A stretch of DNA of 5,275 nucleotides, taken from the NCBI GenBank assembly GCA_020435085.1, contig JAGRAB010000379.1:1-5275 (forward strand). Reading direction: 5' to 3'. The stretch is from Bdellovibrionales bacterium (lineage in GTDB: Bacteria > Bdellovibrionota > Bdellovibrionia > Bdellovibrionales > UBA1609). The notes below the pieces were generated by a model. It saw only the letters and a list, made by a program, of their open reading frames with translations, ran no database searches and was not told the DNA's origin. The first letter of the stretch is position 1. Each line of letters begins with the position of its first letter. This document shows, one piece after another, positions 1 to 5,275 of this stretch. A program made the translations under genes and the position numbers.

Positions 1-773
1 TAGTTGGCCCTTTCGCATCTTTTTCATTGGCCAAAAATGATGATTGTATGGCGCGATCTTCAGGAGCGTTTGGAGCTGTTGTCAGAGTGCCGATTTATGA
101 TAAAGGCATTCTTGTGAACCAATGTTCAGGGGTTCTCATTGCTCCAAAAATTGTTTTGTCGGCTCGTCATTGCCTGATAGCAGGTGAATTAAAAAATGTC
201 ATTTTAGGAACAGGCCATCGTTTTGAAAATATTGAAATTCAATCTTTTAAGACGCTAGAGAAGAAAAGTATTCAAAACACTCAACTCAATTCTGATGGGA
301 GCTTGAGAGAAGAGTCTGTTAAAAATCTTCAAGAATTTATCAGACACGACCTTCTTGTGATTTTTTTAAAAAAAGCATCTCAGCAAAAACCATTTCAAAT
401 ATTACCATCTGAGGCATGGGTTGCTCTTGAAAAACAAAATGTTTTTTATGTGGGCTATCCTGAAGGCAATCCTTATTGGGAAAAAACCAATTGGGATCAA
501 AAAGTTCAAGTTCCGGTAACAGCTCGAGGAGATTGCCATTTAGATGATTTTTTAGTTCAAGAATCTCTATTAAAGTCAGACTGCCTTGCTGGGCCAGGCC
601 AATCTGGAGGTCCCCTATTTACTGAATGGCAAGGGCAGTTTTATTTGATTGGAATTCATTCATCAGGCTCTCAACTTCAAATTTATGTTCCTGATGACCG
701 TAACCGAGGTTTAGCAGTGAGCATCAATTTGCTGAATAAAGAAATCAAAAAATTTATTGATTCTTTATTTTAA
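1..773 (+). CDS. Secreted trypsin/V8-like serine protease (S1 family), 5' end outside window
   Basis: Serine endopeptidase of the chymotrypsin fold, probably exported. Residues are numbered from the first complete codon at base 3 (256 visible). The triad is His56 (motif SARHC, like the family's TAAHC), Asp116 (HDLLVIFL) and Ser201 (GPGQSGGP). Cys41 and Cys57 match the conserved disulfide that brackets the catalytic histidine. Cys178 and Cys194 could form a second one, while Cys15 has no obvious partner. The frame stays open to the window edge. A TTG at 27 and an ATG at 48 could be starts, but neither has a Shine-Dalgarno sequence. The upstream residues VGPFASFSLA end in Ser-Leu-Ala, which fits the end of a signal peptide cleaved before KNDDC, so the true start probably lies outside the window. 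The usual Asp before the catalytic Ser is Gln, as expected for bacterial S1 enzymes not activated by a new N-terminus. Cleavage specificity cannot be read. It converges on recN. The fold is sure; the substrate is unknown. Confidence 0.88.
   Translation, partial: VGPFASFSLAKNDDCMARSSGAFGAVVRVPIYDKGILVNQCSGVLIAPKIVLSARHCLIAGELKNVILGTGHRFENIEIQSFKTLEKKSIQNTQLNSDGSLREESVKNLQEFIRHDLLVIFLKKASQQKPFQILPSEAWVALEKQNVFYVGYPEGNPYWEKTNWDQKVQVPVTARGDCHLDDFLVQESLLKSDCLAGPGQSGGPLFTEWQGQFYLIGIHSSGSQLQIYVPDDRNRGLAVSINLLNKEIKKFIDSLF
735..769. repeat. AT-rich inverted repeat at the end of the protease gene, possible weak terminator
   Basis: The left arm (735-748, AATAAAGAAATCAA) pairs with the right arm (757-769, TTGATTCTTTATT) over 13 base pairs with one bulged A. 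The loop is 8 bases of A and T. It sits within the last 12 codons of the protease gene, just before the stop codon, at a convergent junction with no room elsewhere for a terminator. Only two pairs are G-C, and no clean T-tract follows on either strand, so it would be a weak intrinsic terminator at best. Chance pairing in AT-rich DNA is a real alternative. Confidence 0.35.
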
Positions 774-782
774 TATAGGAGC

Positions 783-2480
783 TCATTTGTGACTTTCTCG
801 GATAAGTTGTTTCGCGTGTTCTAAACTTGTTTTAGAAATCTTTTCTCCCGAAATAAGACGAGCAATTTCTTGAATGCGATTTTCTTTGCTAAGTTCAACA
901 ACTTTCATTGTAACATCAGACTTTAAATTTTCTTTCTCGATAAGAAAGTGTTGATCGGCAAAGGCTGCTACTTGTGGAAGATGGGTCACGCAAATCACTT
1001 GTTGACCTTGAGCAATGGCCTTTAATTTTCTTCCTACTTTTTCTGCTGTTGGACCACTAACTCCAGCATCGACCTCGTCAAATAAATATGTTCTTGGAAA
1101 ATCATTATTGCCGATGATTTTTTTCAATGAAAGTAAAATACGGCTGAGTTCACCACCGCTGGCATATTTTGATAGAGAGCGGGCCGAGTCGCTTTTTCCA
1201 CTACCGATAAGAAACTCTACATCAGAAGCTCCTGTGGTATTTAAGTTCACTTTACTGACTTGAATTTTTAACTCGACACCTTTCATATTTAAATCTTTGA
1301 GTTCATCATTCACTTTTTTAGATAAGGTACGAGAGGCGGCTAATCGCGCTGTGTGGAGATCTTCACTGAGAGCCTTTAATTCAAGATTGAATTGAGCGAT
1401 CACCTTTTTTAATTCGTCAATGCGGTCATCGGCACCTTCAAGCTTTTGTATTTCGCTTTTGATTTCATTCAGTTGAGATAAGATATCAGAAACGGCAGAG
1501 CCATGCTTTTTTTGAAGTCGTTTGAGTTGAGTCAATCGCGCTTCAATGTGATCTAACTCGTTAGGGTCACTGTCGAGATCATCAAAGAAATCACGTAAAT
1601 CATGGACAGATTCATCAAGGAGAGTGCGTGCTTGTTTGAGTGGCTCGAGCTTTTCAACGAGGGTTGGTGAAAAACGCTCTAAATCGAGAGCGCGATGAAG
1701 AACCCGGTCAATACGTGTCAAAGCCGAATCGTCATCCCCATAGAGAGTGGCTTCGGCTTGGGAGAAAAAATCTTGAAGACGAGTGGCATTTGAAAGTGTT
1801 TTGTAACGTGCTTCTAACTCGTCCTCCTCTCCTAATTTTAGGTTGAGGCTTTCAATCTCATTTTCTTGGAACTTTAAAAAATCCAATCGCTGTTCGCGCT
1901 CCATGGACTTTTTTTCAATATCTTCCAATTCTATTTCTAAAATTTTTAAATTTTCATATTTCTCGGAGAACTGTTCTCGCTTCGTCCAGAGGCCACTGAA
2001 TTGGTCGACCAAATCCAAATGATAGGCTTTACTTTGTAAATGGCGATTATCGTGTTGACCAGTTATCTCAATGAGGGGAGCAAGATTTCCAGTGACAGTT
2101 ATCATTGGAGAAACAATTTCTCTGAGATCATTTAATGAACATAAACTTCCGTTGAGATAAACACGAGACTTGCCTTGTTTTGAAATCACTCTTCGAACAA
2201 TGAGAATATTATCTTCCGTAGAGGAAATACCCATATTTTCTACTCGTTGAGAGATATCTGGTCGGTCAGAAATATCAAATGCCCCCTCTAAAGTCGCAAA
2301 TTCTGCATTGGTGCGAACGGTGTCGCTTAAAGCCTTTTCACCCATAAGAAGAGCCAGGCTTTTTAAAATAATGGACTTTCCAGCTCCGGTTTCACCACTG
2401 AGAACATTAAATCCACGATAAAAGGAGACTTGTAATTTTTTAATAATAGCAAAGTTTGAAATCTGTAATTCGACAAGCAT
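783..2480 (-). CDS. recN: DNA repair protein RecN
   Basis: SMC-like ATPase of 565 residues (E. coli RecN has about 550) that acts at DNA double-strand breaks with RecA-dependent recombination in the cytoplasm. The N-terminal half of the ATPase head carries Walker A GETGAGKS (residues 29-36) and a Q-loop GQHD (141-144). Leu/Glu/Lys-rich stretches at about 165-230 and 305-395 look like the two arms of the coiled coil. The C-terminal half of the head carries the signature SGGELSR (441-447), Walker B YLFDEVDAGVSG (465-476, Asp468 and Glu469) and the switch histidine in VTHLPQVAA (His500). All ATPase motifs are intact. The ATG start has a G-rich ribosome binding site (GGGGGA) 3-4 bases upstream. 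About ten residues (123-132) before the Q-loop look like an insertion. It lies 27 bases after nadK and is probably co-transcribed with it. I found no SOS-box-like palindrome directly upstream. The identification is firm. Confidence 0.98.
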   Translation of the reverse strand: MLVELQISNFAIIKKLQVSFYRGFNVLSGETGAGKSIILKSLALLMGEKALSDTVRTNAEFATLEGAFDISDRPDISQRVENMGISSTEDNILIVRRVISKQGKSRVYLNGSLCSLNDLREIVSPMITVTGNLAPLIEITGQHDNRHLQSKAYHLDLVDQFSGLWTKREQFSEKYENLKILEIELEDIEKKSMEREQRLDFLKFQENEIESLNLKLGEEDELEARYKTLSNATRLQDFFSQAEATLYGDDDSALTRIDRVLHRALDLERFSPTLVEKLEPLKQARTLLDESVHDLRDFFDDLDSDPNELDHIEARLTQLKRLQKKHGSAVSDILSQLNEIKSEIQKLEGADDRIDELKKVIAQFNLELKALSEDLHTARLAASRTLSKKVNDELKDLNMKGVELKIQVSKVNLNTTGASDVEFLIGSGKSDSARSLSKYASGGELSRILLSLKKIIGNNDFPRTYLFDEVDAGVSGPTAEKVGRKLKAIAQGQQVICVTHLPQVAAFADQHFLIEKENLKSDVTMKVVELSKENRIQEIARLISGEKISKTSLEHAKQLIRESHK

Positions 2481-2491
2481 TTTTCCCCCAA
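2481..2491 (-). promoter_or_regulatory. recN ribosome binding site
   Basis: Read on the minus strand, TTGGGGGAAAA directly precedes the recN ATG. The GGGGGA core can pair with the anti-Shine-Dalgarno sequence if one G-U wobble is allowed, and its spacing is short (about 4 bases). It immediately follows the stem-loop spanning the nadK stop, so access to it could be affected by that structure. Confidence 0.6.
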
Positions 2492-2520
2492 AGAAAAAGC
2501 ATCAGTTTTATGCTCTTTCT
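2492..2520 (-). promoter_or_regulatory. Stem-loop across the nadK stop codon, upstream of recN
   Basis: In the minus-strand transcript the arm AGAAAGAGCAU (2520-2510) pairs with AUGCUUUUUCU (2502-2492) over 11 base pairs, with one G-U wobble and a 7-base loop. The complementary DNA strand would have a mismatch at that wobble, so the pairing is better in the sense RNA of the nadK-recN message. The nadK UAA stop lies at the 3' end of the first arm and into the loop. The second arm is U-rich and runs on into UU, so a shortened stem (GAGCAU with AUGCUU) followed by UUUCUUU would resemble an intrinsic terminator or attenuator. Other possible roles are 3'-end protection, RNA processing or control of recN translation. 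The pairing is seen; the function is inference. Confidence 0.45.
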
Positions 2521-3401
2521 CCAAATTTTAATTTTTCCCGTAAAAGGTTAAAGTAGTTATGACTGGGATCACGTAAAACATAGTGGTAGCAATCACATTT
2601 TTCGACAATAATTTGATCGTTCCCATGAATTTCACCACAGCGAACACCATCAACGGTAAGGAAGGCTGACTTTGTTTTATCATTCAACTCAAACCGTAAT
2701 TTTAAATGATCGGGAAGCAAAGTGGGCCTATGAGTCAAGCTATGTGGACAAATAGGAGTGACTACGTAACTTTGTGTCTCAGGATGAAGAATGGGGCCAC
2801 CGGCAGCAAGGTTGTAGGCAGTTGATCCAGTTGGTGTTGATATAATGACTCCGTCAGCCTTAATAGGAGAAATTAATTGGTTATCGATAAATAAAGAGAA
2901 ATTTGTCAAATGACTATTAGCTCCTCGTTCAATAACAATGTCATTAAGTGCCCGATGGCGGGCAATCACTTTATTTTTTGACAAGACCTTTACATTGAGC
3001 ATTGTTCGTGGGCGCATTTCCATTTTTAATGCCAGTACTTTTTCGATTGCTAAATGCATAGCTTCTACAGGAGTATTTGTTAAAAAGCCTAAAGAACCCA
3101 TGTTAATTCCCAGTATTGGAACTTCTTGAGAGTCGAGGATACGAACAGCTTCAAGGTAGGTTCCATCTCCGCCAAGAACAATGACTAAATCAATATTTTT
3201 AAAACTTTTTACTTTCGGAAAGTTTTTCTTGCTAGTAAGTGGGATGGTTTGTTTGGGGTGACTAAAGACATTGATATTTTTGTCCGTTAATAGCTGTGCC
3301 ACTTCAATGGCTTTCTTTTTCGCAAGATCTGTATCTTTTCTATAAATGACGACAACTTTTTTTATGGTTGTCATTTGCTTTTTTTGTGTGAGCTTTTTCA
3401 A
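2508..3401 (-). CDS. nadK: NAD kinase (ATP/polyphosphate-dependent NAD 2'-phosphotransferase)
   Basis: Cytoplasmic enzyme that phosphorylates NAD to NADP, the only biosynthetic route to NADP and so normally essential. It has 297 residues, typical for bacterial NadK. Visible family motifs are GGDGT (77-81, with the catalytic Asp79), NMGSLGF (100-106), the Asn-Asp pair of the NAD-binding loop (153-154), and the long DGVIISTPTGSTAY motif (183-196) followed by AAGGP (199-203). The VTPICPHSLTHRP stretch (214-226) of the C-terminal beta domain is also typical. The chosen start is a TTG with a GAGG Shine-Dalgarno core 8 bases upstream. An in-frame ATG at residue 10 (3372-3374) gives the usual family N-terminus (MTTIKKVVVIYRK) but has no good ribosome binding site, so the start is uncertain by nine residues. 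The gene lies 23 bases after the M3 peptidase gene and 27 bases before recN. The adjacent nadK-recN order is known in E. coli and mycobacteria. The identification is firm. Confidence 0.97.
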   Translation of the reverse strand: MKKLTQKKQMTTIKKVVVIYRKDTDLAKKKAIEVAQLLTDKNINVFSHPKQTIPLTSKKNFPKVKSFKNIDLVIVLGGDGTYLEAVRILDSQEVPILGINMGSLGFLTNTPVEAMHLAIEKVLALKMEMRPRTMLNVKVLSKNKVIARHRALNDIVIERGANSHLTNFSLFIDNQLISPIKADGVIISTPTGSTAYNLAAGGPILHPETQSYVVTPICPHSLTHRPTLLPDHLKLRFELNDKTKSAFLTVDGVRCGEIHGNDQIIVEKCDCYHYVLRDPSHNYFNLLREKLKFGERA

Positions 3402-3415
3402 GCAGAGAACCTCAT
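3402..3415 (-). promoter_or_regulatory. nadK ribosome binding site supporting a TTG start
   Basis: Read on the minus strand, ATGAGGTTCTCTGC precedes the TTG codon. The GAGG core (3410-3413) is 8 bases from the TTG, a good spacing, whereas the downstream ATG (3372-3374) is preceded only by an A-rich run. This favours TTG as the initiation codon. It lies inside the 23-base gap after the M3 peptidase stop, so translation of nadK may be coupled to the upstream gene. Confidence 0.55.
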
Positions 3416-3424
3416 TGTAAGAAA

Positions 3425-5275
3425 CTAAATTAAACCATCACGTCGTAACAAGGCCTCTGGATCAGGTTCGCGCCCACGAAAATTTTTATAAAGCTCCATG
3501 GGGTGAACTGTGCCGCCTTTTTCCAAAATATTTTCTTTAAAAGATTGGGCCACTTTTTTATTAAATAATCCCTCTTCAAGAAATAATTCAAAAGCGTCCG
3601 CATCTAGGACCTCCGCCCACTTATAGCTGTAGTAACCCGCCGAATAACCTCCCGCAAAAATATGGCTAAATGAGTTTGAAAAACATGTGCCAGGAATTTT
3701 GGGAAATAACGAGGTGTTTTTTGTCGCTTCTGTCTCAAAAACCTCTACAGATTCAATTTTGTTAGGATCTTGGTTGTGCCAAGCCATATCAAGTGTTGCG
3801 AAGTTAATTTGTCTGAGAGACGCATAACCAGCTTGAAACTTTGAACTTTCTTTAATTTTTTCAGCAAGCTCTTTTGGTATTTTTTCTCCCGTTTGATAAT
3901 GCCGAGCAAATAGGTCCAAGCCTTCTTTTTCTAATGTCCAGTTTTCAAAAATTTGAGAGGGAAGCTCAACAAAATCCCAAAACACATTTGTCCCTGAAAG
4001 AGAGCGATATTTACACTGAGAAAGAAGTCCGTGTAGACTGTGGCCAAATTCATGAAAAAGCGTTCTGACTTCGTTTAATGAGAGGAGCGATGGTTTATCT
4101 TTCGTGGGTTTAGTAAAATTACAGACAATACTTACATGGGGCCTCATATTTTTACCTTTGAAGAGGCCCTGGTTATGAAACCCAGTCATCCAAGCACCGC
4201 CTCTTTTACTCGCTCTTGGGAAAAAGTCTGCGTAGAAGAGGCCAATAAAATGACCACTCACCTCATCAAAGACTTCATAGGTTTTTACATCTTCATGATA
4301 AGTGGGGTATTCATTGGAGGGTTTAAAGACTAATTGAAAAAGTTTATTGGCATGTTGAAAGGCACCATCAATGACATTTTCCAATTGAAAATAAGGGCGA
4401 ACATCTTCTTCGTTAAAACTGTAACGACTTTGCTTTAATTTTTCTGAGTAGTAAGCATAATCCCAAGGTTGAAAATCTTGGGGGCCATTTATATTAGCTG
4501 CAAACCTTTTAACATCTTCTAAATCAGCTTGAGCTGCTTTTTTAGAAGCGACTGTCAGTTGATTTAAAAAAGTAAAAACGCGGTCGGGAGATTCTGCCAT
4601 TCTTCTTGCAAGTGTGTACTCCGCATGGGTTTTAAACCCTAGTATTTGGGCGCGCTCATTTCGAAGCCGTACTGTTTCAAGAACATGAGCTTCATTAGAA
4701 AAAGTGTCGCTACAGCAGCGTTGAGCGTAGGCCAGCCACATTTTTTTTCTTAAATCTCGATTGTTTGCGTAGGTAAGAAAGGGCACAAAAGAAGGAGCTT
4801 GAAGAGTAAAAAGCCATAGACCCGCTTTTCCTTTTTCTTCTGCGGCATGAGCCGCGGCGTCTTTTGCAGAGTCTGGCAAACCTTCAATATCTTTTTCATC
4901 AGTTAAAAACATTTCGAACGCATTTGTTGCTTTCAATACATTTTCCGAAAAGAGTGGAGATAAAACGCTAAGTCGTTGATCAATCTCGCGGAGGTGCTGA
5001 CGTTTTTCTTCAGGAAGGTTTGCTCCGTTGCGAGTAAAGTGAAGATAGGTATTTTCAAGAAGTTGTTTGTCTTCTTGAGAAAGTGAAAACTGCTCTTTTT
5101 TTTCCCAAACAGATTGAACGCGTTTGAAAAGCTCCTGATCTAAAACAACATCTGATTGAAATGCAGAAATCATCGGCCCTAATTCTTGAGCGAGAGCTTG
5201 AAGCGAGTCGTTCGTGTGAGCACTTAAGATTGAAAAAAATGTACTTGAAGCAAGTTCTAAATCTTCAGTGGCACA
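3425..5275 (-). CDS. M3-family zinc oligopeptidase (oligopeptidase A / Dcp type), 5' end outside window
   Basis: Thimet-like metallopeptidase that cleaves short peptides, usually cytoplasmic, taking part in peptide turnover. Residues are numbered from the window edge (617 codons including stop, 616 residues). The zinc site is His408-Glu-Phe-Gly-His412, with the third ligand Glu437 in FVELPSQ, 25 residues after the second His, as in the family. The substrate-binding HIFAGGYSAGYYSY segment (538-551) gives His538, Tyr544 and Tyr548. The C-terminal GREPDPEALLR (601-611) is typical of oligopeptidase A and Dcp. An ATG at 5171-5173 could be taken as the start, but the frame stays open to the edge and the 34 extra residues (for example LQALAQELGP) fit the family. 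Full-length members have about 680 residues, so some 65-75 are probably missing beyond the window. No membrane segment is seen in the visible part. It is the first visible gene of the run leading into nadK and recN. Family is sure; oligopeptidase A versus dipeptidyl carboxypeptidase is not resolved. Confidence 0.95.
   Translation of the reverse strand, partial: CATEDLELASSTFFSILSAHTNDSLQALAQELGPMISAFQSDVVLDQELFKRVQSVWEKKEQFSLSQEDKQLLENTYLHFTRNGANLPEEKRQHLREIDQRLSVLSPLFSENVLKATNAFEMFLTDEKDIEGLPDSAKDAAAHAAEEKGKAGLWLFTLQAPSFVPFLTYANNRDLRKKMWLAYAQRCCSDTFSNEAHVLETVRLRNERAQILGFKTHAEYTLARRMAESPDRVFTFLNQLTVASKKAAQADLEDVKRFAANINGPQDFQPWDYAYYSEKLKQSRYSFNEEDVRPYFQLENVIDGAFQHANKLFQLVFKPSNEYPTYHEDVKTYEVFDEVSGHFIGLFYADFFPRASKRGGAWMTGFHNQGLFKGKNMRPHVSIVCNFTKPTKDKPSLLSLNEVRTLFHEFGHSLHGLLSQCKYRSLSGTNVFWDFVELPSQIFENWTLEKEGLDLFARHYQTGEKIPKELAEKIKESSKFQAGYASLRQINFATLDMAWHNQDPNKIESVEVFETEATKNTSLFPKIPGTCFSNSFSHIFAGGYSAGYYSYKWAEVLDADAFELFLEEGLFNKKVAQSFKENILEKGGTVHPMELYKNFRGREPDPEALLRRDGLI

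Noticed and set aside
357..374. T7A7 run in the protease gene containing a T TTA AAA slippery heptamer
   Set aside because: A -1 shift would end soon after and lose the catalytic Ser. The zero frame encodes a complete protease, so this is most simply AT-rich coding DNA.
777..824. AGGAG followed by a GTG-started 11-codon frame on the plus strand after the protease stop
   Set aside because: It is very short and antisense to the recN C-terminus, with only a chance-level ribosome binding site.
1015..1846. Two plus-strand open frames of 82 and 68 codons (1015-1263 and 1640-1846)
   Set aside because: Both lie fully antisense to recN, whose ATPase motifs and length are intact. Their translations show no recognisable domain.
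2481..2600. Possible SOS (LexA) box or separate promoter for recN
   Set aside because: I searched the sequence upstream of recN for CTGT-N8-ACAG and TTAC-N3-GTAA type palindromes and found none. No convincing -35/-10 pair was seen either.
2938..3129. Plus-strand open frame of 63 codons
   Set aside because: It is antisense to conserved parts of nadK, including NMGSLGF and its surroundings, and shows no domain of its own.
3874..4333. Two plus-strand open frames of 64 and 65 codons
   Set aside because: They are antisense to the M3 peptidase catalytic region; the first covers the HEFGH codons. They are shadows of a conserved gene.
5171..5173. ATG as the true start of the M3 peptidase gene
   Set aside because: The frame continues without a stop to the window edge with family-like residues. 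Starting here would make the protein about 100 residues shorter than typical members.

Overview
The window is densely coding and ordinary in gene content. It holds four protein genes, two of them cut by the window edges, with no stretch above about 30 bases between genes. I see no RNA gene, CRISPR array, insertion sequence or prophage part. The base composition is moderately AT-rich, about 40% G+C in the few lines I counted. The RecN, NAD kinase and M3 peptidase are of standard bacterial types. A low-G+C Gram-negative with secreted trypsin-like proteases would fit; Bdellovibrionota (Pseudobdellovibrionaceae-like) is my best guess, but it is an inference from overall protein flavour and not proven by any marker here.

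Left end, plus strand (1-773): the larger part of a trypsin/V8-like serine protease. The reading frame is open to the window edge, and the first visible residues look like the tail of a signal peptide. All three catalytic residues are present.

Rest, minus strand (783-5275), read from right to left: an M3-family zinc oligopeptidase (5' end outside the window), then NAD kinase (nadK), then the DNA-repair ATPase recN. The gaps are 23 and 27 bases, so they look like one transcription unit. nadK next to recN is an arrangement known from distant bacteria (for example Escherichia coli and Mycobacterium tuberculosis). It joins NADP supply to double-strand-break repair, although the functional reason is not established. 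The M3 peptidase is probably a housekeeping peptide-degrading enzyme riding on the same transcript.

The protease gene and recN converge with only 9 bases between their stop codons. An AT-rich inverted repeat lies in the last codons of the protease gene.

No clear novel system is visible. The points most worth a second look are a short insertion in RecN that resembles a duplicated strand just before the Q-loop, a stem-loop spanning the nadK stop codon directly upstream of the recN ribosome binding site, and the convergent junction.
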